Shown here piece by piece: positions 1 through 9,535 of a stretch of 64,000 nt of DNA (within the stretch, counting starts at the first letter, position 1; every line of letters begins with the position of its first letter). Under the pieces are notes generated by a model. That model saw only the letters and a program-made list of their open reading frames with translations. It ran no database searches and had not been told where the DNA came from. A program made the translations under genes and the position numbers. The stretch is from Flagellimonas profundi (GTDB lineage Bacteria; Bacteroidota; Bacteroidia; Flavobacteriales; Flavobacteriaceae): NCBI RefSeq assembly GCF_017313275.1, contig NZ_JAFLNM010000002.1, forward strand, positions 730,455 to 794,454, read 5' to 3'.

Positions 1-8
1 GGGCTCAG

Positions 9-992
9 ATGCGTGAGTCGGATATTTTCGAGAAACGTATCAACCTGAAGCCTTACGAGTATCCACAATTATATGAGTACGTACCGGCAATCCGACACTC
101 ATACTGGATTCATACCGAATTCAATTTCACGAGTGACATCCAGGATTTTAAATCCGGGTTGACGGAGGTTGAGCGAAGTGCCATCAAAAACACCATGCTT
201 GCCATTTCACAAATAGAAGTAGCGGTAAAAACGTTCTGGGGAGATATCTACCACAGAATGCCCAAACCAGAAATAGGTTCTGTTGGAGCCACCTTTGCCG
301 AAAGTGAAGTTCGTCACCACGATGCGTATTCACACCTATTGGAAATTTTGGGATTGAACAGGGAGTTCGAGACCCTGAAGAAAAAGCCTGTGATCATGAA
401 AAGGGTGCAGTATTTGGAGACTGCACTTAAAAATGCAAAAAGTGAGAACAACAAGGAGTATGCAGAATCCATTTTGCTCTTCTCTCTTTTTATTGAGCAC
501 GTTTCCCTATTCTCCCAGTTTTTGATCATTATGGCATTCAATAAGCACAAAAACGTATTGAAGGGGATTTCCAATGTTGTTGAGGCCACTTCCAAAGAAG
601 AGCAGATCCATGGAGATTTTGGTATTGATGTGATCAACATCATCAAAAAAGAACACCCAGAGTGGTTCGATGATGAATACAAGGCAATGATTCAGGATAT
701 CTGTGAGAAAGCATTTGATGCGGAGAGTAAAATAGTGGATTGGATTTTTGAGGCGGGTGAACTGGATTTCTTGCCAAAAAATTTGGTGAACGAATTCATC
801 AAAAACAGATTCAACAATTCATTGGAGAGCATCGGAATCTCCAAAATATTCGATGTTGACCAAAAACTATTGGAGCAGACCGAATGGTTCGATGACGAAA
901 TCATTGGAACAAAACACGGAGACTTTTTTGTAAAAAGATCCATCAACTATAGCAAAAGAACACAAAGTATAACTAGCGACGACCTTTTTTAA
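9..992 (+). CDS. nrdB: Class I ribonucleotide reductase, beta (radical-generating) subunit
   Basis: NrdB houses the dimetal centre that starts the radical used by NrdA to reduce ribonucleotides. Ferritin-like fold. Probable metal ligands counted from the ATG at 9: E70, E100 and H103 (E-x-x-H), then E163, E198 and H201 (E-x-x-H). Y107 stands where the E. coli radical tyrosine sits, four residues after the first histidine. The 327 residues match the catalytic core of flavobacterial NrdB. However, the codons before this ATG (positions 3-8) are open, so the true start may lie outside the window, with an extra N-terminal domain. Only 3 nt separate its stop from nrdA, so the two are one operon in B-A order. 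The family assignment is secure; the start is not. Confidence 0.93.
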   Translation: MRESDIFEKRINLKPYEYPQLYEYVPAIRHSYWIHTEFNFTSDIQDFKSGLTEVERSAIKNTMLAISQIEVAVKTFWGDIYHRMPKPEIGSVGATFAESEVRHHDAYSHLLEILGLNREFETLKKKPVIMKRVQYLETALKNAKSENNKEYAESILLFSLFIEHVSLFSQFLIIMAFNKHKNVLKGISNVVEATSKEEQIHGDFGIDVINIIKKEHPEWFDDEYKAMIQDICEKAFDAESKIVDWIFEAGELDFLPKNLVNEFIKNRFNNSLESIGISKIFDVDQKLLEQTEWFDDEIIGTKHGDFFVKRSINYSKRTQSITSDDLF

Positions 993-995
993 ATT

Positions 996-2786
996 ATGGA
1001 GAAGAGAACACAAATAACCCCGACCACTGACCAAAAACAAGACAACAAAACACAAGAACTTGTAAACGCAAGAAAGGATACCTTGTCCAAACTCAAAAGT
1101 GAAGAAGGCAAGGGATTTGAATGGTTGAACGAATATAGCCGCCAATTTTTGGCATCAGGATACCTTACCGAAGGGGTGAGCCCGGAGGAACGTATCCGTG
1201 AGATTGGAGATAGGGCAGAGGAGATTTTGCAGATTCCGGGGTATTCGGACAAATTCTACGGCTACATGTCCGAAGGGTTCTTCTCATTGGCTTCTCCTGT
1301 ATGGTCCAATTTTGGGAAAAAGCGTGGGTTGCCCATCAGTTGCTTTGGCTCCCATATCGACGATGATATGGGGAACATCCTTTACACCCAGTCAGAGGTG
1401 GGGATGATGTCCAAACTTGGGGGTGGAACATCTGGTTTTTTCGGTAAGATCAGGCACAGGGGAGCACCTGTTAAAAACAACGGACAGGCTTCTGGAGCTG
1501 TGCATATTATGCAGTTGTTCGAATCCATGGTCGATGTGGTAAGTCAAGGATCGGTTCGTCGCGGTCGCTTTTCTCCATATTTACCTATTGACCATAAGGA
1601 CATTATGGAATTCTTGGAAATCGGAACCGAAGGAAACCCTATCCAACAATTGACCCACGGTGTAACGGTGACGAACCAATGGATGCAGGAAATGATCGAG
1701 GGCGATCTTGAAAAAAGAACCATTTGGGCCAAAGTGCTGCAGCGTAGAGGAGAAATGGGATACCCATATGTGTTCTTCTCCGACAATGCCAACGATGGGG
1801 CCGCGGATGTTTATAAAGATAAGAACCACCGTATCCACGCCAGTAACCTGTGCACGGAAATCATGTTGCCATCCAACGATGACTGGTCTTTTGTATGTGT
1901 GCTTTCCAGTATCAACCTGATGCATTACGACAAATGGAAAAAGACGGATGCCGTGGAGACCATGGTTCACTTCCTGGATGCCGTGATCACCGAGTTTATC
2001 GAAAAATTGGAAACGTACAGGGATTCATCCGACAGGGATGACCAACAAACGTTCCTATTTATGGAAAGAGCCTACAATTTTGCAAAACAAAACCGTTCAT
2101 TGGGTCTAGGTGCATTGGGATGGCACTCTCTTTTGCAATCCAAAAGATTGGCCTTCAACAGCCAAGAAGCCTATAACCTGAACAGCGAGATTTTTAGGGA
2201 GATCAAAGAACGCTCCTATAAGGCTTCGGAACAATTGGCGGAACGATTTGGAGAGCCCGAAGTATTAAAGGGCTATGGAAGACGCAACGCTACATTGAAT
2301 GCAATTGCACCGACTACTTCGTCAGCATTTATTTTGGGTCAGGTGTCCCAAGGAATTGAGCCTATCTGGTCCAATTGTTATGTAAAGGATATCGCCAAGA
2401 TCAAGACTACCATCAAAAACCCATTTTTAATGGAATTGTTGGAAGAAAAAGGACAAAATACGCCTGAAGTCTGGAAGAGTATCCGCGATATGGATGGTTC
2501 CGTACAGCATTTGGAATTCTTGACCGAAGAAGAAAAAGCTGTATTTAAAACGTATTCAGAATTAGATCAGTTGGATATTATCTATCAAGCGGCCAACAGA
2601 CAAAACCATATTGATCAGGGACAATCGGTGAATATTATCGTACACCCCGATATGCCTACAAAAGATATCAATAAAATCCATGTTACCGCATGGAAACTGG
2701 GTCTAAAATCCTTGTATTACCAGCACAGCATGAATGCCGCACAAAAATTCAAACAAAAGAAAGATTGTGTGAGCTGCGAAGCATAA
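996..2786 (+). CDS. nrdA: Class I ribonucleotide reductase, alpha (catalytic) subunit, no ATP-cone
   Basis: Reduces ribonucleoside diphosphates to deoxy forms using the radical from NrdB. Visible landmarks: C116 in GLPISCFG and C301 (the redox pair equivalent to E. coli C225/C462), N284-C286-E288 in the SNLCTEI motif (radical cysteine and its partners), tandem Y574-Y575 of the radical pathway, and the C-terminal re-reduction pair C591/C594 in DCVSCEA. At 596 residues it is about 165 shorter than E. coli NrdA. The N-terminus goes straight into the helical domain, so the ATP-cone that senses overall activity is absent. Regulation of activity must be missing or sit on the partner subunit. It is followed by a clear terminator. 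Confidence 0.95.
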   Translation: MEKRTQITPTTDQKQDNKTQELVNARKDTLSKLKSEEGKGFEWLNEYSRQFLASGYLTEGVSPEERIREIGDRAEEILQIPGYSDKFYGYMSEGFFSLASPVWSNFGKKRGLPISCFGSHIDDDMGNILYTQSEVGMMSKLGGGTSGFFGKIRHRGAPVKNNGQASGAVHIMQLFESMVDVVSQGSVRRGRFSPYLPIDHKDIMEFLEIGTEGNPIQQLTHGVTVTNQWMQEMIEGDLEKRTIWAKVLQRRGEMGYPYVFFSDNANDGAADVYKDKNHRIHASNLCTEIMLPSNDDWSFVCVLSSINLMHYDKWKKTDAVETMVHFLDAVITEFIEKLETYRDSSDRDDQQTFLFMERAYNFAKQNRSLGLGALGWHSLLQSKRLAFNSQEAYNLNSEIFREIKERSYKASEQLAERFGEPEVLKGYGRRNATLNAIAPTTSSAFILGQVSQGIEPIWSNCYVKDIAKIKTTIKNPFLMELLEEKGQNTPEVWKSIRDMDGSVQHLEFLTEEEKAVFKTYSELDQLDIIYQAANRQNHIDQGQSVNIIVHPDMPTKDINKIHVTAWKLGLKSLYYQHSMNAAQKFKQKKDCVSCEA

Positions 2787-2817
2787 ATAGCCAATAACCA
2801 ATGCTAAAAAGAAAAGA

Positions 2818-2845
2818 GGTCCTGATAAAATCAGGGCCTTTTTTT
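2818..2845 (+). terminator. Rho-independent terminator of nrdBA
   Basis: An 8-bp stem, GGTCCTGA with TCAGGGCC (one G-T pair), around a TAAAA loop is followed by seven T residues. It lies 32 nt after the nrdA stop and closes the operon. Confidence 0.85.
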
Positions 2846-2954
2846 GTTTTAAAATATGGTTGAAATGAGATGTTTCTTTCATCAGTAATGTGCCATTTCA
2901 CAACAAAACCATCTTACCATACAACATAACTTCTCCATTCTACACTGTTCTTGA

Positions 2955-2989
2955 TAAGTTTGGGTAAGCCTTACTGCGTAAGGTGAACC
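2955..2989 (+). promoter_or_regulatory. Promoter -7 element and 5' leader hairpin of the DUF11 gene
   Basis: TAAGTTTG (2955-2962) matches the Bacteroidota -7 consensus TAnnTTTG; no clear -33 TTTG is seen. Transcription should begin near 2969, right at a perfect hairpin CCTTAC-TGC-GTAAGG (2969-2983), with GGT/ACC able to extend it outward (2963-2989). The hairpin would form the very 5' end of the mRNA, about 20 nt before the start codon. Confidence 0.5.
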
Positions 2990-3003
2990 TCATCAACTAA
3001 GCT

Positions 3004-6000
3004 ATGATCAAACCCCATTTCAACCCTTTTTCCAGGTGTTTTTTATTGATGGTTTTTCTTGTGCTCTTTTTATCCCAAGCAGGATATGCACAAAATTGTT
3101 TGGTCAATGCAGGTTCCGATCAAAGCTTTGATCAAACTACTTCGGTATTTTTAAGTGCCGATACACCACCTGTTGGCACAGGATCCTGGACACAGCTTTC
3201 GGGCCCCACATTGGTAACTTTTGATGATGCCAGCGACCCGAACACCCAGATTTTCAATACAACTTTGGGTACATATATTTTTGAATGGACCGTTTCCGAT
3301 GCTACTTGCGACACAGCTTCCGACACAGTGGGCATTACCATTGAAGGAATAGATTTGGAATTGGAGCTCGTTGCCAGTAATCCGCTTCCCAATATCGGAG
3401 ATGTGGTCACATTTACCATTAACCTGAGCAATTTTGGAGATGTGGATGCCACTGGAGTAGCCATTGAAAACTTTGTCCCTGCTGGTTTTAACAATGTTAC
3501 AGCAATTGATAATAGCGGCACTTATAGCTTTTTGACGGACAATGTTACTTGGACGGGAATCAATGTCCCTGTTGGAAACAACACGGTATCTTTAAATTTT
3601 GATGCCACCGTTCTTACGCCAACAGGAGCTGCAGGGGAATACACCCATATTGCCGAAGTGATTTTCGCAGATCAGTTGGATATTGACAGCACACCAAACA
3701 ACGATGATGGCGACCAAAGTGAAGATGACGAGGACAATATTACGGCCGCTCCGCTGCAGGCGGATCTATCGTTGATCAAATCGGTGGTGGGAGGTAATTT
3801 ATCGCCTTATGTGGGTGAACAGCTCAGTTTTGAAATATCCGTATCCAACAACGGACCGCACGATGCCACCAATGTAAGGGTAGTGGATCAATTGTTGTCT
3901 GGCTTTGGCTATATTTCATATGCCGCTACAACGGGCACCTATGATCCTGCCAATGGTTTTTGGGAGGTGGGTACTTTGGCCAATGGAGATACGGAGACCC
4001 TTACTATTGATGTTGTAGTAAATGCCTCTGGAAATTATACCAATACCTCACAAGTGATTGCTTCTGATGCCTTTGATATCGATTCAACCCCTTCCAACGG
4101 AGTCTCCTCTGAGGATGACCAAAGTGATGTAGTGGTAACTCCTGAAGCATTGATCGACCTTTCTTTGACAAAAACAATTGATAAATCACCGCCTTTGGTG
4201 AGTGATAACGTAAGATTTACGCTTACCATAAACAACGATGGCCCAAGTGTCGCCACTTCTGTGGAAGTGACCGATCTGTTGCCATCAGGTTATACCTACG
4301 TCTCCGATAATAGTGGAGGTACTTACGATGAAAATACGGGAATTTGGAATGTAGGGTCCTTGGCCAATGGCAGTTCGGTCAGTTTAAATATCCTATGCAC
4401 TGTAAACCCATCCGGAGATTATGATAATGTTGCGGAGATCACAGGCCACGATCAGGTAGATGTGGATTCAAGTCCTAACAACGATAGTCCCAGTGAGGAT
4501 GATCAAGACGGCGTTTCCGTAGTTCCAGAACCTTTGGTAGATATTTCAGTGACCAAATCGGTGGACCAACTTATTCCAGAGGTAGGGGAGGAAATACTTT
4601 TTACGGTAACGGTCCAGAACGATGGTCCGAGCGATGCCACCAATATTGTGGTTACGGATTTGTTGGCATCGGGGTATCAATTGATCAATGCCACACCCTC
4701 AATCGGCACATACAATGAAACCAATGGTTCGTGGGTCGTAGGTGATTTGCCCAATGGAGTTTCTGAGACTTTGGACGTGTTGGTGGAAGTGCTGTCAACA
4801 GGAAATTATACGAACACGGCGGAGTTGACCAATGTTGGTGAAAACGATGTGGATTCAAGTCCAAATAACAATAATGAATCAGAGGATGACCAACAGACGG
4901 TAGAGCCCACTGTGATTCCTGTGGCCGACCTGTTGTTGCGTAAATCTGTGAACGTATTGAGTCCCTACGTGGGTCAAGAAGTGATTTTTACCATCAACAT
5001 CACCAATTTAGGGCCAAGTGATGCTTCGGGAGTTGAAGTAATGGACTTGTTGCCCGACGGATATACCTATGTTTCCCACAGTACCACGGCAGGAATTTAC
5101 AATGCCACTTCCGGGATGTGGTCGCTCAATGGTAGTTTGATCGATGGCAGTACAGAAAGCCTTTCCATTGTAGCTACTGTTAACAATACAGGCGATTATT
5201 TTAATGTGACAGAAGTATTTGCTGCTGATCAGTATGATCCCAATTCCATTCCGAACAACAACAATGTTTTTGAAAACGATCAGGACAATGCCGGTACCAC
5301 ACCGATTCCCTCAGCAGATTTAGCTTTGAACGTAAGTGTGGACAACCAATCTCCCGATGTGGGAACCCAAGTGACCTTTACCATCATTTTGTTGAATGAA
5401 GGGCCAAGTGATGCTATAGGAATTGAAGTTGAAAATATACTGCCCGATGGGCTTACCTATGTTTCAGACGATTCTGGAGGATTGTTTAATCCTTCCAATG
5501 GTCTTTGGGATGTTGGGAGTTTAGCATTGGAATCACAAAGAGAATTGAATATTGTAGCTGAAGTGAATTCTTCAGGTGATTATACCTTAAGAACCGAAGT
5601 GGTGGATGCTACTTTCTTCGATGCTGATTCCACACCGGACAATAATATGCTTTCAGAAGACGATCAAGATGAACAAACCGTCACGCCAAGACACGTAACC
5701 GATATTTCAATATCCAAAACGGTTAACGATATGAATCCAGAGGTGGGGGATGAAATTGTATTTACCATCGAGGTAAATAATGAAGGTCCCAACGATGCCT
5801 CAGGATTAATAATTGGGGATGAACTGGAGGACGGGTACCAATTCGTTGCTGCCACAACATCGTCTGGAATTTATGATGAAATTGCAGGCTCTTGGGATGT
5901 ACCGACTCTTGCCAATGCCTCAACCGAAACTTTGGAAATAAGGGCTGTTGTCCTTTCGAGTGGTGAATACAAGAATACGGCCGAACTGATCGCTTTGGAC

Positions 6001-7149
6001 ACGTACGACCCGGATTCCGAACCTAACAATAATTTGGGCTCAGAGGACGATCAAGCAACTGTAACTCCAGTGCCTTATGGGCTGAGCGACCTTTCCTTAT
6101 TAAAAACAGTCGATAATGCCAACCCGAATGTGGGTGATACGGTCCGTTTTTTGGTCAGTGTTACCAATAATGGTCCATCCGATGCTAGAAATGTGGAGGT
6201 AACCGATCTGTTGCCATTAGGGTATACCTACGAGTCCCATACTTCAACAGCAGGGGTCTACAATGCTGCTTCTGGGGTTTGGAACTTGAATAGAACCCTT
6301 TTGAACCAGGATACGGAAAGTTTGGAAATTTTAGCCGTGGTCAACCCCCCAACAGGTACCGAAGACGAGTATTTGAACGAGGCTTTTGTTTCTGCTAGTC
6401 TGTATGCCGACCCCGACAGCGATCCATCAACCGGTATCGTTGAGGACGATTTTGCAGATGGTATTGCAGATGATGATGAAGCAACCGCTTTTGTGGTGCC
6501 ACAATCCACTGATATCGCTATTACAAAAAGTGTGAACGTTGCAATGCCCAATATTGGCGACGAGGTTATTTTTGAGATTACGGTGACCAATCAAGGTGTT
6601 GATAATGCAACAAATATTGGTATACAGGAAGAATTGCCTTTGGGCTATGAATTCATCAGTTTCGAGACTACAGTGGGAACTTATGATTCCGAATCCTCTT
6701 TTTGGGAGATTGAATCCTTGGCTGTTTCCGAAACAGCAACACTATCGCTTACCGTAGCCGTTCAGGATATAGAGGATTACGTGAACAGGGTGAGTTTGGC
6801 CTATGTGGATCAATGGGATACGGATGAAAGCAACAATATTGCCGAGGCTTTTGTAGAGCCTAGCTGTTTGGTAGTGTACAATGAGTTTTCCCCCAATGGA
6901 GACGGTGTCAACGATTATTTTAAGATCGATTGTATTTCACGTTACCCGGGCAATACACTTCAGGTGTACAACCGATGGGGCAATATTGTGTTCCAGACAA
7001 AATCCTATAAAAATGATTGGGACGGTACGCCCAATGGACGCGCCATGGTTCAACCTGAAGATCAACTGCCGGTGGGTACCTATTACTATGTTTTGGATTT
7101 GGGCGATGGCTCCGAACCACGAACGGACTGGCTGTATTTAAACAGATAA
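3004..7149 (+). CDS. Secreted DUF11-repeat surface protein with type B T9SS C-terminal domain
   Basis: A 1381-residue exported protein. Residues 1-29 form a signal peptide (basic start, hydrophobic FLLMVFLVLFL, cleavage near GYAQ). An Ig/PKD-like segment follows (to about 112). Then come nine DUF11 units spaced about 130 residues, each opening with a variant of ADLSLTKSV, carrying NNGPSDATN and closing with a D-x-DSxPNN-x-xSEDDQ acidic tail, probably a calcium site. The last 95 or so residues are the gliding-motility-associated CHU_C domain (NEFSPNGDGVNDYF, YNRWGNIVF, W-D-G-x-P, PVGTYYYVLDL), the type B T9SS export signal. Its PorP/SprF partner starts 3 nt downstream. Likely a stalk-like adhesin; the ligand cannot be read from the sequence. 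Confidence 0.9.
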   Translation: MIKPHFNPFSRCFLLMVFLVLFLSQAGYAQNCLVNAGSDQSFDQTTSVFLSADTPPVGTGSWTQLSGPTLVTFDDASDPNTQIFNTTLGTYIFEWTVSDATCDTASDTVGITIEGIDLELELVASNPLPNIGDVVTFTINLSNFGDVDATGVAIENFVPAGFNNVTAIDNSGTYSFLTDNVTWTGINVPVGNNTVSLNFDATVLTPTGAAGEYTHIAEVIFADQLDIDSTPNNDDGDQSEDDEDNITAAPLQADLSLIKSVVGGNLSPYVGEQLSFEISVSNNGPHDATNVRVVDQLLSGFGYISYAATTGTYDPANGFWEVGTLANGDTETLTIDVVVNASGNYTNTSQVIASDAFDIDSTPSNGVSSEDDQSDVVVTPEALIDLSLTKTIDKSPPLVSDNVRFTLTINNDGPSVATSVEVTDLLPSGYTYVSDNSGGTYDENTGIWNVGSLANGSSVSLNILCTVNPSGDYDNVAEITGHDQVDVDSSPNNDSPSEDDQDGVSVVPEPLVDISVTKSVDQLIPEVGEEILFTVTVQNDGPSDATNIVVTDLLASGYQLINATPSIGTYNETNGSWVVGDLPNGVSETLDVLVEVLSTGNYTNTAELTNVGENDVDSSPNNNNESEDDQQTVEPTVIPVADLLLRKSVNVLSPYVGQEVIFTINITNLGPSDASGVEVMDLLPDGYTYVSHSTTAGIYNATSGMWSLNGSLIDGSTESLSIVATVNNTGDYFNVTEVFAADQYDPNSIPNNNNVFENDQDNAGTTPIPSADLALNVSVDNQSPDVGTQVTFTIILLNEGPSDAIGIEVENILPDGLTYVSDDSGGLFNPSNGLWDVGSLALESQRELNIVAEVNSSGDYTLRTEVVDATFFDADSTPDNNMLSEDDQDEQTVTPRHVTDISISKTVNDMNPEVGDEIVFTIEVNNEGPNDASGLIIGDELEDGYQFVAATTSSGIYDEIAGSWDVPTLANASTETLEIRAVVLSSGEYKNTAELIALDTYDPDSEPNNNLGSEDDQATVTPVPYGLSDLSLLKTVDNANPNVGDTVRFLVSVTNNGPSDARNVEVTDLLPLGYTYESHTSTAGVYNAASGVWNLNRTLLNQDTESLEILAVVNPPTGTEDEYLNEAFVSASLYADPDSDPSTGIVEDDFADGIADDDEATAFVVPQSTDIAITKSVNVAMPNIGDEVIFEITVTNQGVDNATNIGIQEELPLGYEFISFETTVGTYDSESSFWEIESLAVSETATLSLTVAVQDIEDYVNRVSLAYVDQWDTDESNNIAEAFVEPSCLVVYNEFSPNGDGVNDYFKIDCISRYPGNTLQVYNRWGNIVFQTKSYKNDWDGTPNGRAMVQPEDQLPVGTYYYVLDLGDGSEPRTDWLYLNR

Positions 7150-7152
7150 AAA

Positions 7153-8094
7153 ATGGGGATTATAGCATCAAAATATAAATCAATGGGATGTAAGCAGCTA
7201 TGTTTGCTGTTACTTGCCCTGTGCTCCATTTCCTTACATGCACAACAGGATCCTCAATTTACCCAGTATATGTATAATACTATGAGCGTTAACCCTGCCT
7301 ATGCAGGCAACAATGCACATTTAACAGCTTTGCTTTTACATCGCTCACAATGGGTAGGCATAAATGGAGCTCCGAACACGCAGGTGTTGGCCGTGGATAC
7401 TCCGTTGGAAAACAAGCTTGGGGTAGGGGGGATTATCTCTCGAGATGCCTTAGGGCCTTCTTCCGAAATATCGGTGGACGGAAATGTGTCCTATACCATT
7501 CAATTGGATAGTGCCAACAGCAAACTCTCTTTTGGGATGAAGCTGGGGGGACGTATTTTTGATGTTGATTTTTCCAAAGGCCTTACCGAAGATGAAGATG
7601 TGGCCTTTCAAAATAATATAAAAAGCAAGTTCTTCCCGACTATTGGTGCAGGATTGTATTATGATACGAAGAAAGGATATTTAGGCTTTGCCATACCCAA
7701 TTTTTTTTCGCAGAAGCATTATGATGGCGAGGAACAGGAAATAGCTGCGGAGCGTTTGCACTATTATTTTATTGGAGGTAAGGTGATGGATTTGACCCCA
7801 GATGTGAAATTGAAACCCGCTTTTTTCGTAAAATGGGTGCCTGGTGCTCCGATTATAGCCGATATTTCGGTAAATGCATTGCTCAAGGAAACCTTCACGT
7901 TTGGCCTGGCCTACCGTTGGGACGATTCTTTTTCCACCTTGTTGGGCATGCAAATCAATCCAAATTTCAGTGCTGGCTATGCCTATGACCTGACTACATC
8001 CAATTTGGCAAGTTATACGGGAGGGTCACACGAATTGTTTGTTCGTTACGAGTTCAAATCTTCCAAAAAACAAAAAGAAGCCCCCACATTTTAG
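7153..8094 (+). CDS. PorP/SprF family type IX secretion membrane protein
   Basis: Outer-membrane beta-barrel of the PorP/SprF family, which helps export or anchor a cognate type B T9SS substrate; here that is almost certainly the DUF11 protein whose stop codon is 3 nt upstream. Signal peptide with hydrophobic CLLLLALCSI and cleavage near LHAQQ. The mature start QDPQFTQYMYN and the following VNPAYAG are family hallmarks, and alternating aromatic strands run to the C-terminus. Residue 11 is a second ATG (7183) that gives a cleaner signal peptide, so the first ten residues may not be translated. Length (313) is normal for the family. Confidence 0.9.
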   Translation: MGIIASKYKSMGCKQLCLLLLALCSISLHAQQDPQFTQYMYNTMSVNPAYAGNNAHLTALLLHRSQWVGINGAPNTQVLAVDTPLENKLGVGGIISRDALGPSSEISVDGNVSYTIQLDSANSKLSFGMKLGGRIFDVDFSKGLTEDEDVAFQNNIKSKFFPTIGAGLYYDTKKGYLGFAIPNFFSQKHYDGEEQEIAAERLHYYFIGGKVMDLTPDVKLKPAFFVKWVPGAPIIADISVNALLKETFTFGLAYRWDDSFSTLLGMQINPNFSAGYAYDLTTSNLASYTGGSHELFVRYEFKSSKKQKEAPTF

Positions 8095-8131
8095 ACCGCA
8101 CTATTCTTCAGCCGGAAATAGTGAGTATCTT

Positions 8132-8139
8132 TAGCTTTG
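8132..8139 (+). promoter_or_regulatory. -7 promoter element for the precorrin-2 dehydrogenase gene
   Basis: TAGCTTTG matches the TAnnTTTG consensus and lies 26 nt before the ATG at 8166, inside the 71-nt gap after the PorP gene. No convincing -33 TTTG is seen. Confidence 0.45.
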
Positions 8140-8165
8140 TAATATGGCGCTAAAATTGATTTGCT

Positions 8166-8747
8166 ATGGAGAGGAATGAGCTATATCCCGTTTTTTTAAA
8201 GGTTTCCAACTTACAGGTATTGATTGTTGGCGGAGGAAACGTAGGTTTGGAAAAATTGACTTTTTTACTGAAATCGAGCCCTTCGGCCAAAGTACAAATG
8301 GTGGCTCCGGAGTTTTTATCGGATACCTTGGAATTGGCCAAAAAGCATGATGTTGAAATTACCAAGGATGTATATGCCAACAAGTATTTGGAAGGGAAGC
8401 ATATGGTAGTGGCTTGTACGGACAAACCCAAGGTGAACGAGCAGGTGTACCATGATTGCAGAAAGTTGAGTAAATTGGTAAATGTGGCGGACAATCCACC
8501 TTTTTGTGATTTTTATATGGGTGGAATCGTGACGAAGGGCAATGTAAAGGTTGCTATTTCCACCAATGGAAAATCACCGACCACGGCCAAGAGGCTACGT
8601 CAATTTTTTGAAGATGTTCTTCCCGAAAACATAGACGACTTGGTGAAGAATCTTAACGAATACCGCAAGACCCTTAAGGGGGATTTTGAGCAAAAAGTAG
8701 AGGCCTTGAACGAGTTTACCAAAGGGTTGGTCAACAAAAAGGATTGA
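8166..8747 (+). CDS. Precorrin-2 dehydrogenase / sirohydrochlorin ferrochelatase-like protein
   Basis: Corresponds to the N-terminal half of CysG (or yeast Met8). It oxidises precorrin-2 with NAD+ and probably inserts iron, the last steps to siroheme, the cofactor of sulfite and nitrite reductases. The Rossmann loop LIVGGGNVGLEK is at about residues 19-30. A second conserved block VNVADNPPFCDFYMGG follows at about 112-127, and ISTNGKSPTTAKRLR is typical of the central domain. At 193 residues the methyltransferase half of CysG is absent, as is usual in flavobacteria. No sulfate-assimilation genes are adjacent. It converges on the response-regulator gene with 3 nt between the stop codons. Confidence 0.88.
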   Translation: MERNELYPVFLKVSNLQVLIVGGGNVGLEKLTFLLKSSPSAKVQMVAPEFLSDTLELAKKHDVEITKDVYANKYLEGKHMVVACTDKPKVNEQVYHDCRKLSKLVNVADNPPFCDFYMGGIVTKGNVKVAISTNGKSPTTAKRLRQFFEDVLPENIDDLVKNLNEYRKTLKGDFEQKVEALNEFTKGLVNKKD

Positions 8748-8750
8748 GTC

Positions 8751-9503
8751 TTACAACCGTTTCATTGCTTCAATTAAATCGTCTTTCTTTCTGGAAGAAA
8801 TATTTACTTGCAGGTCGTTGCTCATAATAAGGTAGCCTCCGTCCGACTTAATGTATTTTTTCACCTTTTTTAAGTTAATTAGATGGCTGTTGTGTACCCT
8901 CATGAATTGGTGTTCCGAAAGTAGGTTTTCGTATTCCTTTAAGTGTTTGCTGACTAAAAGATTGTTGTTGTCCTCTAGAATAAAACTTGTATATGAGCCA
9001 TTGGCTTTGCAAGCGATTATATCATCAATGGCAATAAATTCCATACCAGCAGTTGTGGCCAAGCAAATTTTTTCTGGTCGAATGTTTCCTTGCGAAATAC
9101 TTTCCATCAGCGTGTCCAATTGTTCTCTATAAATATTGGTATCCATTCTGGTCCTTGCTTTTTCTACAGCTTCTTGCAGTTCATCAAGGTCAATTGGTTT
9201 AAGCAGGTAATCCAGCGAACTGAATTTTATGGCCTTTATGGCATATTTCTCAAATGCTGTGGTAAATATAACTTCAAAACTGGGCTCCTTTATTTGGTTG
9301 AGGACATCAAATCCTACCCCAGATTGTAATTCAATATCCAAAAAAACAATATCCGGGCTATAAATGGACAAAACTTTTACCGCCTCTTCCACAGAACCGG
9401 CCATTGCGATTACTTGAACGTCTTTACAAAATTCTTCCAACATGGATTTTAGGGTTTCCCTGCCATGTTTTTCATCTTCGATAATTACTGCTTTTAAAAC
9501 CAT
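8751..9503 (-). CDS. LytTR-family response regulator, apparently orphaned
   Basis: Two-component response regulator of the LytR/AgrA type. The receiver domain spans about residues 3-120, with acidic pocket E9-D10, phospho-acceptor D56 in FLDIEL, and K102 in LLKPID. The DNA-binding LytTR domain spans about 145-250 (KANGSYTSF, FMRVHNSHLINL, ending in SRKKDDLIEAM). Such genes normally follow or precede a LytS-type histidine kinase. Here the upstream neighbour on the same strand is only a decayed kinase fragment, so its signal may now come from elsewhere or it may act without phosphorylation. All receiver residues are intact, so selection may still hold it. Confidence 0.92.
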   Translation of the reverse strand: MVLKAVIIEDEKHGRETLKSMLEEFCKDVQVIAMAGSVEEAVKVLSIYSPDIVFLDIELQSGVGFDVLNQIKEPSFEVIFTTAFEKYAIKAIKFSSLDYLLKPIDLDELQEAVEKARTRMDTNIYREQLDTLMESISQGNIRPEKICLATTAGMEFIAIDDIIACKANGSYTSFILEDNNNLLVSKHLKEYENLLSEHQFMRVHNSHLINLKKVKKYIKSDGGYLIMSNDLQVNISSRKKDDLIEAMKRL

Positions 9504-9535
9504 AGGGCTATTTTAGGGGTTGAATATTTTTATTA

